Source of the DNA: Candidatus Acididesulfobacter guangdongensis
GTDB lineage: Bacteria; SZUA-79; Acidulodesulfobacterales; Acidulodesulfobacteraceae
Length of the DNA stretch: 64,000 nt
Direction of reading: 5' to 3'
NCBI GenBank assembly: GCA_004195045.1
Contig: SGBC01000003.1
Location: 434,001-498,000, forward strand
A program made the translations under genes and the position numbers. Each line of letters starts with the position of its first letter. Position 1 is the first letter of the stretch. The notes below the pieces were generated by a model. The model ran no database searches. It was not told the origin of the DNA and saw nothing but the letters and a program-made list of their open reading frames with translations. Shown in pieces: positions 44,936 through 54,646 of this stretch.

Positions 44936-45487
44936 TTACTGCACTAAATAATTATTAAAATAAACACTTACCACCTGTCCTTGTCCTAAAATCCTGTTAA
45001 GACTTCTTGCTATCTGATGTCTTAAGGCAGTTATTCCTGCAGGCGTATTAATTTCGTGCGACGTTTTTGAACTTAGTATCATAATTATGCTATTTCTGAT
45101 TTGAGGAGTAAGCTGCTTAAAAAGCACCTGATTTCCGCCTGGTTTCAGTTCCACGGTTATAGAAGCTTTAACATAGCTTGAAGAATTTTTATTTGCAAGA
45201 TTTGTCAGAAAAGATTTAAGTTCTATCATTGGTCCGGGCGTAATATTTTTTCTGACGTTAATAGCGTTGTTTAAAGGTTTGCCGGAAGGTTTGGCTAAAA
45301 TAAAATGGTAAGCGGCAAACCCGCCGCCAAGTAAAAAAAGCAAAGGCACTATTATAAATATAATTTTTTTTAATCCGGATTTTTTCTTAATTTTTTTAGA
45401 ATCTAAACCGGCGATAGACGATAGTTCTGCATCTTCTCCGCCAAGCTCTTTATTAGCCGTTTGCTTTTCCCCTGCCATTATTTGCAA
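44936..45487 (-). CDS. fliL: FliL, stator-associated basal body protein
   Basis: A 183-residue single-pass membrane protein. A charged cytoplasmic start is followed by a membrane helix (about 40-63) and a periplasmic FliL domain with PGPMIELKSFLTNLANKNSSSYVKASITVELK. The C-terminus (QVVSVYFNNYLVQ) is typical. FliL rings support stator units in the periplasm. GGGAGG precedes the ATG. A sigma-54 promoter lies about 145 nt upstream, so fliL heads the fliL-fliM-fliN-fliO-fliP-fliQ-fliR-flhB-flhA transcript. Confidence 0.92.
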   Translation of the reverse strand: MQIMAGEKQTANKELGGEDAELSSIAGLDSKKIKKKSGLKKIIFIIVPLLFLLGGGFAAYHFILAKPSGKPLNNAINVRKNITPGPMIELKSFLTNLANKNSSSYVKASITVELKPGGNQVLFKQLTPQIRNSIIMILSSKTSHEINTPAGITALRHQIARSLNRILGQGQVVSVYFNNYLVQ

Positions 45488-45506
45488 TTCCTCCCTATAA
45501 AATATA

Positions 45507-45540
45507 TTTTATAATGTTCTTGATTTTATAATGTTCTTGC
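45507..45540. repeat. 17-nt tandem duplication in the fliL leader
   Basis: TTTTATAATGTTCTTGA at 45507 is followed at once by TTTTATAATGTTCTTGC at 45524. Confidence 0.9.
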
Positions 45541-45629
45541 GTAACCTATTATATAATTTGTATTATTATTTAGTATTATTATTTAATTAGATAATCTGCA
45601 ACGTATAATCTGCAATCCTCTATGATATT

Positions 45630-45645
45630 AGCAATAATCATGCCA
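45630..45645 (-). promoter_or_regulatory. Sigma-54 (-24/-12) promoter for the fliL operon
   Basis: The minus strand reads TGGCATGATTATTGCT, with GG and GC at exact spacing and ATTGC in common with the other three strong sites. Transcription would begin near 45619, with a leader of about 130 nt including the 17-nt duplication. Confidence 0.85.
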
Positions 45646-45696
45646 TCAATCAAATGAAATAAATGTCATAATTTTGACAGCACTTATTTTGCTTTC

Positions 45697-46164
45697 TTAT
45701 TTACCTGCTATACTGTTAGTAAAAAAAACTGCTGATTTTGTATTCATGCGGGAGATTATAGACGAAGCGGTTTTAGGATTCATGCTTGACAGAATATAAA
45801 TGGCTATCTGCTTATTTATATGCGGAAGAATTGCGGCGGCTTTTCTTGGGCTCATAGAGGAATAAATTGCAATAAGACTTTTAATCTTAGATTTTTTAAG
45901 AGCTTTAGCGGCACTTATTTTAGTTTCGATGCTCTTTAATTCATTTAATTCTGTTTTAATCTGTTCTTTTAGAATCTGAATTTTAGACTGCTCTGCCGTC
46001 AATTTAGATGCATAAACGTTGCCTGCGTTAAAATAGAGCTGAAATAAAAAAATAAAAAAAAGAGCGAATAAAAAAAAAGAAAAAGCAAGAGCACGCCTTA
46101 TTAAAGTTTGTTTAATTAAAAAATAAATATTTAAGATAAATCCGGTCAGCCTAATATTTTCCAT
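45697..46164 (-). CDS. motE: MotE-like stator-associated protein (MgtE-N-like)
   Basis: A 155-residue protein with an N-terminal membrane or signal segment (about 23-46), a coiled coil (about 57-90) and a C-terminal helical domain resembling the MgtE N-terminal domain (IYSSMSPRKAAAILPHINKQIAIYILSSM, then ISRMNTKSAV). This is the architecture of MotE, a periplasmic partner of stators, usually encoded next to fliJ. It sits between fliJ and fliL on the same strand. The name is based on domain order and position. Confidence 0.75.
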   Translation of the reverse strand: MENIRLTGFILNIYFLIKQTLIRRALAFSFFLFALFFIFLFQLYFNAGNVYASKLTAEQSKIQILKEQIKTELNELKSIETKISAAKALKKSKIKSLIAIYSSMSPRKAAAILPHINKQIAIYILSSMNPKTASSIISRMNTKSAVFFTNSIAGK

Positions 46165-46319
46165 AACAAAATTAATAATATAAAATAGTAAGATACATAT
46201 TAAGACATAATGTTAATAAATTAAATTTCGATAAATAATCAACTCAGCAGATGAATTATATTTAGCTTTAAATAATAATTCAGCTCCGCAGAGGAATTAT
46301 ATAAACTATCAATAGTTAT

Positions 46320-46757
46320 TCAGTTTCGCCGTGAATTATATTGATTTGACGTTAAATCATCCAAAAGCATTTCTTCTTTTTTAATTGAATTTAATTTATC
46401 TATAGCGAGATACTTTTCTTTTAATTTATTAATTTTTTCAAATTCTATTTTAGAGTTCAAAAGCGCAAGCCTTCTTTTTTCTAATTCCTTTTCTATAGTA
46501 TCTTTTTCTTTCAACGTCTGATTTAAAGCGCTTAACAATCCGTTGTATCCGCTTTCCAGTACCATAAAGTCAGTTATGGATGAAACAGCAGCTGCGGTGT
46601 CTGGATAATTAGATTTATAACTTTCTATTTTATTTTTAATGTTATTTATGGTGAGATTAACCCTCAGATATTCTTTCTGAACCTTTGAAAACTCCACATA
46701 AAGTTTATCTTCTATTAATTTTCTGTAGTCTAAAATATTTTCAAATTTGAAAGGCAT
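46320..46757 (-). CDS. fliJ: FliJ, export ATPase stalk/coiled-coil protein
   Basis: A 145-residue coiled-coil protein of standard FliJ length. It begins MPFKFENILDYRKLIEDKLYVEF, the usual FliJ start pattern (F.fe..L.yR...e......f). It links FliI to FlhA and cycles chaperones. It lies between fliK and motE. FliI itself is not in the window. Confidence 0.86.
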   Translation of the reverse strand: MPFKFENILDYRKLIEDKLYVEFSKVQKEYLRVNLTINNIKNKIESYKSNYPDTAAAVSSITDFMVLESGYNGLLSALNQTLKEKDTIEKELEKRRLALLNSKIEFEKINKLKEKYLAIDKLNSIKKEEMLLDDLTSNQYNSRRN

Positions 46758-46912
46758 AATAAATTAGTATGTTTATGTTTATATTTGTGTTTATATTTAA
46801 TTAGCATATTTATATTATTATAATATGCAACTTTGGATTATTTTTCGGATTTATACAGTTATTATTAAACCCTGATATATTTAATTTTTGTCATATTTTA
46901 TGTCAGCTATAT

Positions 46913-49216
46913 TTAAACAAAATAATCAATAACCGAATTGCCTCGCATGAGCGGCAGTGCTCCGCCGCTATTAATTGCGCCGCCGGATATGCTGCCGCCG
47001 TCAGCGTTTTTATATCCACTGTTTAGAGAGGAAGCATAATTTTTGCCGTCATTAGCGGAATAATTATCCGCAAAAGACTGAGAGCCGTCTCCGCCGCTAT
47101 TATTAAACCCTGAACTTATATTTAAATTTATAGATGTAAATCCTTGATTTTTAAGAGCATCTGTAAGATTTGACGATGAAGACTGCAGCATATTTTTCGC
47201 TTCATTAGTCTGCGTTAAAATATTAACGGCTATTAATTTATTTAAACCGTTTACGCTGCTGCCGTCTGCGCCGGTGATAGAAAGATTAATTTTAATGCTG
47301 CCGAGCGAAGCCGGTTTTAATGTTATTACCGCCGACTGCATATTTTTTTTGAGCATAACGGACAGAGTGCTTGCGGTGAGTGACGCCGGACCTGTATTGT
47401 CGCCCGCTGCGCTATTTATATCATTATTCAGACTTGCAGCCAATTCATTTGAAAAATTAGAACCTGAACCATCTGCACCGCTTCCGTTTCCTGCCGCTCT
47501 GCCGCCGTTTAAAGAACCTAAAGAAACTGATGTTTGAGATAATCCACCGTTCAGTAAATCATTAAACTCTGCATTTTTACCGTCAAGCATGGTTAATTTA
47601 GTGTTTTCGCCGCTGTCTGAACTTAATTTGCCTGAATCTGTTCCGCCATTTAAAAAATAGGCAGATAAAACAGACATTTTTGCATTATTATTCTGTCCAG
47701 AATCTGACGATGATGAATTATCACCGTAGATGCCGTCATTAGTGCTATTTTTACCATTATTATAATATTTGCCGTATTCTTTTTCAGTATTATTCTTGCT
47801 AAGATTCATATTATTTGATTTTTCATAGCCGTTTTTGCTGTTTTTATTTAAAGAAGCAATATTTGATGAACCGCCGCTATTATTATCTCCGCTATAGTTG
47901 TTATCGGCATTTACATTATCTGCTATGCCGGCTGTGTTTGTAATACCGTTTTTAATACCTTTGCCGCTGCCTACGCCGCCGGCAGAGTCAGCTTTTCCGG
48001 CAGAATGGGAATCAGAACCGACCGTAATATCATTACCGGCGTTAACATCCATATTGCCGGCGCTTTTTACGTTTTTTAAACCGGCAGCGGCTGACGGGTT
48101 ATTTGCTGCCGATAAATTATCCGATATAGAAACAGAAGCGTCTGATGATTTACCGTCTGTTTTTTCATTTCCTGAACCAATGTTATTATTAACATCGGTA
48201 TTTTTGCTGCTTAATGAAGCTCTGGCGTCGGACATATTGCGGAAATCTGCTGCGCTGCCACTCTTTATAGCGGCAATACCAGTTTTGCTATTGCCGTTTA
48301 TATCTGGACTGCTTCCGGCTTTATCTTTATTACCGGTTGAACCTGCATTATTTTCGGCATTTGAAGCCGCAGTTTTACTATCTGCTGCCGAGCCGTCGCC
48401 GTTTATGTCGGCTGCATTATTATAAGCAATATTCTTTGTATCTTTTTTGCCAATTGCGGACGTACCGCCGGCATTATTTGTGTTATAGCCGTTATTGTCT
48501 GTTTGTCCGCTGCTGTTGCTGCCGCTATTTGCAGTATCGGCCCCACCAGATGCAGTGCCGTTCCGGTTAAACGAATTATTATTACTTATAACCGCCGGAG
48601 CAGATGCACCAAGCGGTGCATAACCGTTCTGCATAGCGGTTAAAACTGTCGAAACGCTGCTGCTCGGCGAAATTTCATTTTTATTGTATGCGGCGCTGAC
48701 GCCAGGAACAGCGCCATTAGAATCTAACTGGTCAGATAAACCGCTTTCTCCTGCGCCGTTTTGTACAGATGCCGCAGCACTTTGATTCTGCTGATTTAGC
48801 GACTCGGAAGGAGAAAGAGCTGAATAAGCGATGCCTGAAATTCCTTCGGCATACGGCGGTAATGCGCCGTATGAGCCGCCGTAAACTGCGGAAGCGCCGG
48901 TTCCTGAACCGCCGCCGGCAGTACCTGAGAATTCATTATTTAATATACTGCTCGCACCCACGCTTTCAGACGGATAATTAACGCCGGTCGATAAACTTGC
49001 CCCAGGTGCAGAATTTGCGGAAACAGAAACGTTATCTGAAAGCGTCGTATCAGTGTTAAAACTGTTAAGGATATTGCCGAATTCTGAAACAGCAGGCGAA
49101 CCGGCATACGATAACGCCGTCAAGGACAAATCCAGCGCAGGCGAACCGGCAAAAATATTCGGCAGAACCGAACCTGCGACACCTGCTGCTGCCTGTAGTA
49201 TATTAAAATTATTCAT
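46913..49216 (-). CDS. fliK: FliK, hook-length control protein
   Basis: A 767-residue protein. Residues 1-600 are low complexity, rich in Ser, Gly, Asn and Ala, as expected of the molecular-ruler part, but unusually long. The C-terminal Flg_hook domain (about 625-705) shows MQSAVITLKPASLGSIKINLSI and LQSSSSNLTDALKNQGFTSINLNI. FliK measures the hook and acts on FlhB to switch export. The great length suits a long hook, since ruler length tracks hook length. It follows flgE and precedes fliJ. No Shine-Dalgarno sequence is seen before the ATG. Confidence 0.92.
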   Translation of the reverse strand: MNNFNILQAAAGVAGSVLPNIFAGSPALDLSLTALSYAGSPAVSEFGNILNSFNTDTTLSDNVSVSANSAPGASLSTGVNYPSESVGASSILNNEFSGTAGGGSGTGASAVYGGSYGALPPYAEGISGIAYSALSPSESLNQQNQSAAASVQNGAGESGLSDQLDSNGAVPGVSAAYNKNEISPSSSVSTVLTAMQNGYAPLGASAPAVISNNNSFNRNGTASGGADTANSGSNSSGQTDNNGYNTNNAGGTSAIGKKDTKNIAYNNAADINGDGSAADSKTAASNAENNAGSTGNKDKAGSSPDINGNSKTGIAAIKSGSAADFRNMSDARASLSSKNTDVNNNIGSGNEKTDGKSSDASVSISDNLSAANNPSAAAGLKNVKSAGNMDVNAGNDITVGSDSHSAGKADSAGGVGSGKGIKNGITNTAGIADNVNADNNYSGDNNSGGSSNIASLNKNSKNGYEKSNNMNLSKNNTEKEYGKYYNNGKNSTNDGIYGDNSSSSDSGQNNNAKMSVLSAYFLNGGTDSGKLSSDSGENTKLTMLDGKNAEFNDLLNGGLSQTSVSLGSLNGGRAAGNGSGADGSGSNFSNELAASLNNDINSAAGDNTGPASLTASTLSVMLKKNMQSAVITLKPASLGSIKINLSITGADGSSVNGLNKLIAVNILTQTNEAKNMLQSSSSNLTDALKNQGFTSINLNISSGFNNSGGDGSQSFADNYSANDGKNYASSLNSGYKNADGGSISGGAINSGGALPLMRGNSVIDYFV

Positions 49217-49247
49217 AATTTTTTATTTTTATTAAAAATTATTCAAT

Positions 49248-49263
49248 AGCAATTTATCTGCCT
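49248..49263 (-). promoter_or_regulatory. Possible sigma-54 promoter for fliK
   Basis: The minus strand reads AGGCAGATAAATTGCT. GG and GC spacing and TTGC are right; the first T is replaced by A. Transcription would begin near 49237, about 20 nt before fliK. Confidence 0.45.
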
Positions 49264-49471
49264 ATTTATTTATTATTTATTTATTTATTTTTTTATTCAA
49301 TTAATTTTACATTTCTTTATTTATCCATTGATTTATTGCTTATTTAGCTACTTCTTCCCCCATTTATTTACCTGATTTACTTGCTTATTTTCTTTCTTAC
49401 CTGCTACTCTATTTATTTTATTTATATTACATTATATATTACATTATATTATTACTTATTAATTTTCATAA
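49264..49471. other. (TTTA)n-rich spacer between flgE and fliK
   Basis: This spacer of about 208 nt is made of TTTATTTA runs and C-poor words, with no gene or other signal seen. Confidence 0.5.
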
Positions 49472-51289
49472 TTATGCAACAGCCTGTTCAAGAGATGTAA
49501 GCATTGCGTTTTCTGTGGTCAACACTTTTGAGTTTGCGACATAAGCGTTCTGGGCTATTATCATGTCGGTAAACTGGCTTGATATATTAACGTTAGACTG
49601 TTCCAAAGCCGAATCTGTTATATAGCCGAAATTTCCGGTTTGAGCCGTACCTATTGCCGGCTGTCCCGAAGCATAGCTCTGCGAATAAAGACTGTTGCCC
49701 TCAGATACTAAACCTGTAGGAGCTATAAAATTGGCAAGAGCGACCTGATATAAATATTTCGTCTGTCCGTTTGAAAATAAGCCCGTTATCCTTCCCGATT
49801 TATCAACAGTAAAACTCGTGAGTGTTCCGGTCGAATAGCCGTTCTGAATAAAAGAAGTGGTAGCGGACGGCGCTGCGTACTGTGTAAGATTATCCAGATT
49901 AAGAGCCACTGTTAAAGGCGAAGTAGCGCCGTCGGGGAGTTTTGTAGCGGTAGTCCCTCCGGCGTAAGCAGGAACATCCGTTATCGGCAATGATTGGCCG
50001 CTTGTGATAGTACCGTCTGTGCTAAATGTGATGTCAGGACTTGTTGAAGAAGAAGAAGTTATTGTGTTATAAGAAACCCTCTGGGCAGCCGTGCCGTTAA
50101 TAGAATAATAGGCATTCCAACTTCCGGCGGTTGATGAAACAGGAGCAAATGTGACGGTTAGGGGTAAAGCATTCCCCAGCGAATCATATGTATTTATAGT
50201 AGTAGAATAATAATCGCTTGCCGGTCCTGCAATAACGTTCCCGCCTGCTTTAAAAGGTTCACTGGTATCGCCGGACGGCATAGCATTTTCTAAAGCTACC
50301 GTGCCCGGCGTTACAACACTTGAAACAGTATTTAAAAACTGGTACGAATCGCTTCCTGAACCACCGTTGCCGTCAGTATTTATCTGTATAGAGTCTCCAG
50401 AGGTTATGCCTGACGTAGAAGCTAGACCGAGAGTACCCTGCGAAATTGCGGTATTTTGCAAAAAAGAACTTGTAAGCGGCTGTGAAAAAGTGACTGAAGT
50501 GACGGATGATGAACTAGGTAACGGAGTTCCAGCATCTTCATATAAACCGCTATTAGTAAGAGTATAAGTAGCGCCGCTGCTAGTTGTATAGGATTTTACA
50601 TCAAAGCTATTTGACGTGCCGTCTCCGTTTCCTATAAGTAATGATGTCGGAGCCTCACCTGCCGTACCTTTAAATGTCAAACCGCTTACGGCAACTGAGG
50701 ATGCGCCTGCAGTGACAGATTTTGTCAAATATCCGCCCATAAAATCCCCAGCAGTTGTAGTCGGAGTATCCTGCGGACTTATATTAGAATCAAGATTTGC
50801 CGTTAATGTAGCCGTAGTCGTTGCTTTTGGCGATATCGCTCCGGTATTAAGGCTTATAGGCTGCGGAGAACCTGAAGAAGCTACCCCTGAAGAACTCAAA
50901 GGATAACCCTGAACTATATTCCCCGTCGGGTCAACAATATTTCCGCTGGCGTTCTCTGAAAATTGTCCGTTTCTCGTATAAAATGTGCTTCCGTTAGGCG
51001 CCTGCACGATAAAAAAACCGTTGCCGTCAATAGCCATATCAAGCGGATTTGACGTGGTCTGCAGAGCGCCCTGTCCGAACTCCTGCTGAATAGAATAAAC
51101 GTCGGTGCCGAGTCCTTCCTGTGAACTTGATGTGCCGCTCATAGTCTGACTCACAAGATTTTCGAAAATAGGGTCGGAAGATTTAAACCCGTCCGTATTT
51201 GAATTGGCGATATTGTTACCTACGACTCCAAGATATGTCTGATTGGCATTTAATCCCGAAACTGCCGTAAAAAGAGCGTTGACTGACAT
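49472..51289 (-). CDS. flgE: FlgE, flagellar hook protein
   Basis: A 605-residue hook protein, longer than the usual 400-450. D0/D1 landmarks are ALFTAVSGLNANQTYLGVVG, NNIANSNTDGFKSS, PLDMAIDGNGFFIVQ, and the C-terminal QFTDMIIAQNAYVANSKVLT. The middle (about 160-440) is an expanded set of outer domains rich in Thr, Ser, Gly, with few charges. AGGAAGGAG precedes the ATG. A 179-nt MITE-like element separates it from flgD. Confidence 0.95.
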   Translation of the reverse strand: MSVNALFTAVSGLNANQTYLGVVGNNIANSNTDGFKSSDPIFENLVSQTMSGTSSSQEGLGTDVYSIQQEFGQGALQTTSNPLDMAIDGNGFFIVQAPNGSTFYTRNGQFSENASGNIVDPTGNIVQGYPLSSSGVASSGSPQPISLNTGAISPKATTTATLTANLDSNISPQDTPTTTAGDFMGGYLTKSVTAGASSVAVSGLTFKGTAGEAPTSLLIGNGDGTSNSFDVKSYTTSSGATYTLTNSGLYEDAGTPLPSSSSVTSVTFSQPLTSSFLQNTAISQGTLGLASTSGITSGDSIQINTDGNGGSGSDSYQFLNTVSSVVTPGTVALENAMPSGDTSEPFKAGGNVIAGPASDYYSTTINTYDSLGNALPLTVTFAPVSSTAGSWNAYYSINGTAAQRVSYNTITSSSSTSPDITFSTDGTITSGQSLPITDVPAYAGGTTATKLPDGATSPLTVALNLDNLTQYAAPSATTSFIQNGYSTGTLTSFTVDKSGRITGLFSNGQTKYLYQVALANFIAPTGLVSEGNSLYSQSYASGQPAIGTAQTGNFGYITDSALEQSNVNISSQFTDMIIAQNAYVANSKVLTTENAMLTSLEQAVA

Positions 51290-51700
51290 ACTGATATCTC
51301 CTTCCTAAAATATTTTTTAATTTATATTTTTTATATTTATACAACACGCTATAACTCTATACCTATATTATATTATATTATATTATAAAATTATGTGTAT
51401 TTATATTACCTTAGTCCTGCAATAGAAAGTTATCTGCTCGGAAAAGGTGTCAGATTAATTTTTTTGCAAATATTTTCTTTGTTAATTGAACTACTCCATA
51501 TGCAAAAAAATAAAATCTGACACCTTTTCCTTATGTTTTGCTTAACCGAGCAAAGAAATGCATAAATATTTTCTATTACAGTATTAAGATATTATAATTA
51601 TAATGACATTTATATTATATAATTATAATAATTTTATCTCAATTATAATTACCCCATACTATAACCAATCGTAATATATCATCTTAATTTTTACAATATC
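51290..51700. other. flgD-flgE spacer carrying a MITE-like insertion
   Basis: A 411-nt spacer. The element at 51410-51588 fills nearly half of it; the rest is AT-rich with TATTA repeats and the flgE Shine-Dalgarno sequence near 51297. No gene is present. Confidence 0.6.
51410..51588 (+). mobile_element. 179-nt MITE-like element, copy 1
   Basis: It begins CTTAGTCCTGCAATAGAAA and ends in its imperfect inverted complement (TTTCTATTACAGTATTAAG), giving terminal inverted repeats of about 19 nt. Inside are an inverted pair, GGTGTCAGATT and AATCTGACACC. It has no ORF. Copy 2 at 56718-56896 is the reverse complement with about 92% identity and no gaps. The flanks could be read as an ATATTA duplication (one extra C included), but the context is too AT-rich to be sure. 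Confidence 0.88.
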
Positions 51701-52450
51701 TTAGCTTATGCCCTGCACGCTTGAAAGCGGCACAGTGCTTCCGTTGTTGAGTTCCAGTTCGACGGCTCCGCTTTTAGAGCTCGTAATCCCTGTAACTGTC
51801 CCGCCTGTCATAGTCTGTGCCGTAATGGACGTTCCAGACGAGTTTGCGGCATTTATAGAGAATGAATAATCGCCTTCCGGTGCCTGTGTGCCGGCATTTG
51901 TCATGCCGTTCCAATTATAGCTCTGATTTCCCGCCGTTTCAGCGCCGAGATTCGTGTTATATACAAGATTTCCCGATGAATTATATACATCTAAAGACGT
52001 ACTCGACGAACTTTGAGGAAGCGAATAATCTAATGCTGCCGTTCCGCTGCCGCCGTATTGCAGAGAATTTCCGTTAGCCTGCACGGTATGCCCAACCAGA
52101 TTGACGGCACTTCCCATTGCTGCCTGATTTTCCGACGAAACTAAACCTTTAATCGACGTGTTCATCGTACTCAATTCATTCATTGAATTAAACTGAGCCA
52201 ATTCTGAAATAAAACTTGTATTAGACATCGGCTCCAGAGGATTCTGATTCTGAAGTTCTTTAACCATGAGCGTCATAAAAGAACTTTCGCTGACAAGGCT
52301 ATTACTGCTGTTTGACGAAGAAGCGCTCCCGTACATATTAGTCGGAACAGACGGATTTGCCGTCTGAGAAGACGAGGAAGCCGGAATGATCGGTGACGAA
52401 GCAGCGCTTGAAGCCGCAGCTCCAGACCCAAATATATTATTTACAGCCAT
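51701..52450 (-). CDS. flgD: FlgD, hook cap/scaffold protein
   Basis: A 249-residue protein. The signature FMTLMVKELQNQNPLEPMSN, then FISELAQFNSMNEL, is at about 57-95, followed by FlgD tudor- and FnIII-like domains (YSFSINAANSSGTSI, then VTGITSSKSGAVELELNNG). FlgD caps the growing hook. AGGAGG precedes the ATG. A sigma-54 promoter lies about 160 nt upstream. Confidence 0.93.
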   Translation of the reverse strand: MAVNNIFGSGAAASSAASSPIIPASSSSQTANPSVPTNMYGSASSSNSSNSLVSESSFMTLMVKELQNQNPLEPMSNTSFISELAQFNSMNELSTMNTSIKGLVSSENQAAMGSAVNLVGHTVQANGNSLQYGGSGTAALDYSLPQSSSSTSLDVYNSSGNLVYNTNLGAETAGNQSYNWNGMTNAGTQAPEGDYSFSINAANSSGTSITAQTMTGGTVTGITSSKSGAVELELNNGSTVPLSSVQGIS

Positions 52451-52605
52451 TTTATATTTCCTCCTTTAACTTTAACAATAAAGAGACATGCACTCTTTTA
52501 TATTTATATTATTTATACCTTTTATTTTTCTATTTCCATTAACAGCGGAAAATTTTTCCTTATTTTATGCTTTTTTACGCTATTTTCATATCTTAGTGTT
52601 GTTTG

Positions 52606-52621
52606 AGCAATATTCGTGCCA
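52606..52621 (-). promoter_or_regulatory. Sigma-54 (-24/-12) promoter for flgD-flgE
   Basis: The minus strand reads TGGCACGAATATTGCT, a full match to the consensus TGGCACG-N4-TTGCW. Transcription would begin near 52595, leaving a leader of about 145 nt before flgD. Confidence 0.88.
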
Positions 52622-52747
52622 TATATTATTTTAACTATTTATTATTATTTATTGCTTAACATATATTAACGCGGTACTAATAATGCTAACTAATTGATAT
52701 TATTCGCCAAACAATTAAATTTAAATAATTGCAGATTTAAAAAGTGT

Positions 52748-54568
52748 TTAATCTTTTGTATCAGTGCCTGACTCCGCTTCAAATTCTTTTAATTTATTCC
52801 TTAATGTTCTTGACGTGATACCGAGCAGTTCAGACGCTTTATTTTTATTTCCGCCGGTTTTTTTAAGCGCTTCGCCTATTAATTTTTTCTCCATTTCTCT
52901 GATGGTCGGAATATCGATGCAGCCTTCGGCGCCTTTACCGTATTTGGCAATATCATTATTAACACTGTCCGGATGATTGCTGTTCATAATATCGCAGGAA
53001 GAAACTACGTTATCATTGATATTGTCATTAATATTAGTATTTATATTGGTATAATTTCTATCGTCATCAATGTTTACATAATTTCTATTACCGCAGCTTT
53101 CATTTACGCAGTTTTCTGCGGCATAATCATTCTGAACGCTATTTGTATTGGTGTTGTTATCTCTGCTATTTTCACGGCTATTAAAATCGTCTGCTGAAAC
53201 CGGCTTGTCGTGACTATGATATGTACCGCCGTTTACGTTTATATGATTTAAACCGCTTAAATGGGATATATTAAGCGTATCGCTGTTCTGAGCAAGTATA
53301 ACGCCCCTTTCTATTATGTTCTCCAATTCTCTGACATTTCCTTTGTAATCGAGCGAAAGCAGGTAGGTTAGCGCCTCTTCCGATATTCTGCCGATTTTTC
53401 TAAAATATTTCATAGTATATTTGCGTATAAAAAATATGCTGAGCGGTTTTATATCTATTTTTCTCTCTCTTAACGGAGGCAGCTCAATAGGCAGAACATT
53501 TAGCCTATAATATAAATCTTCTCTGAACATTCCTTCTTCAACCATTTTTTTTAAATCTTTGTTGGTTGCGGCTATAACCCTCGAATTGATCCGGACAGGA
53601 CTGTCTCCCCCTACCCTGTCTATATAATTTTCCTGAAGGGTCCTTAAAATTTTAGCCTGAAGATTTTTATCCATATCTCCGATTTCGTCAAGTAATATCG
53701 TACCGCCGTCTGCCAGTTCAAATTTTCCTATTTTTCTGGATGAAGCACCCGTAAACGCACCCTTCTCATGACCGAAAAGTTCGCTTTCAAGAAGCGTAGA
53801 AACAATTGCAGAACAGTTTACGGCAATAAAATCGCCCTTTCTTCCGGATTTATTATGAATATATTTTGCCGCAACTTCCTTTCCGGTGCCTGATTCTCCG
53901 GTTATTAAAACCGTAGCGTCTGTTGGAGCTATAACGTTTATAAAAGATTCTATTTCTTTCATTTTTTCCGATAAAAAAATGAAATCGTTTTTATTGCCGT
54001 TTAGTTGCGCATTGTCTAAAATATTTATATTTATGATAGACTTGCCGGAACTATTATCGGCATTATTTATAATTTGAGCGCTGTTAATATTATTTTTATC
54101 TGCATCAAAAGTATTATTAATATAATGAATAATACGTTCCTTGCTGTTTTTTATTATATTTTCCAAATCTGCTATGCCAAAAGGTTTTAGAAGATAATCG
54201 GCAGCTCCGTTCTTTATAGCCGATATTGCGCTTTCAATAGTGCCGTACGCGGTAATGATGACAAACGGTATATTATTAAATTCATCTATTGTCTTTAAAC
54301 TATTTAAAAAGCTGACGCCGTCCATACCAGAAAGATTCAAATCTGAAATTATAAGGAAAAAATCATTGAAATGTTTTCCGTTTATGTTTTTATTTATATA
54401 TTCCAGCGCATCTTCTGCAGAGGAAAAAATTTCCCCTTTCATATTTAACTTGGAAAGACCGAGACTTAATGCAGAACGCATATGAGGGTCGTCATCGACT
54501 ATCATAATTTTATCGCCTATTTTGGCTGTTTCACCTACAGTTCCGGATATAATTCTATTTTCAGTCAT
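52748..54568 (-). CDS. flrC: FlrC/FlgR-like sigma-54 response regulator
   Basis: A 606-residue NtrC-family activator. Parts are: receiver (18-135) with Asp76 in LIISDLNLSGMDG; AAA+ domain (about 200-435) with Walker A GESGTGKE (224-231), the sigma-54-contact motif GAFTGA (270-275) and Walker B ILLDEIGD; then an unusual Asn/Asp-rich linker (about 450-545); and a C-terminal Fis-type helix-turn-helix (KNKASELLGITSRTLRNKL). It should activate the -24/-12 promoters of flgB, flgF, fliL and flgD. It is divergent from the matching kinase gene and upstream of flgD. Confidence 0.9.
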   Translation of the reverse strand: MTENRIISGTVGETAKIGDKIMIVDDDPHMRSALSLGLSKLNMKGEIFSSAEDALEYINKNINGKHFNDFFLIISDLNLSGMDGVSFLNSLKTIDEFNNIPFVIITAYGTIESAISAIKNGAADYLLKPFGIADLENIIKNSKERIIHYINNTFDADKNNINSAQIINNADNSSGKSIININILDNAQLNGNKNDFIFLSEKMKEIESFINVIAPTDATVLITGESGTGKEVAAKYIHNKSGRKGDFIAVNCSAIVSTLLESELFGHEKGAFTGASSRKIGKFELADGGTILLDEIGDMDKNLQAKILRTLQENYIDRVGGDSPVRINSRVIAATNKDLKKMVEEGMFREDLYYRLNVLPIELPPLRERKIDIKPLSIFFIRKYTMKYFRKIGRISEEALTYLLSLDYKGNVRELENIIERGVILAQNSDTLNISHLSGLNHINVNGGTYHSHDKPVSADDFNSRENSRDNNTNTNSVQNDYAAENCVNESCGNRNYVNIDDDRNYTNINTNINDNINDNVVSSCDIMNSNHPDSVNNDIAKYGKGAEGCIDIPTIREMEKKLIGEALKKTGGNKNKASELLGITSRTLRNKLKEFEAESGTDTKD

Positions 54569-54646
54569 TATAATAAAACCTCTGAATACTTTCTGAATAT
54601 TTATTTTATTGCTTTATGCTTTCTTTATTATGATAAAATATACAAT

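Noticed and set aside
47898-48425. Large antisense ORFs opposite fliK, cheA and flgE.
   Set aside because: They are mirror images of low-complexity coding regions, with no ribosome site or family match.
54482-54646. Extended start for the sensor kinase ORF at 54482.
   Set aside because: It overlaps the start of the divergent activator gene, and the family start fits the ATG at 54647.
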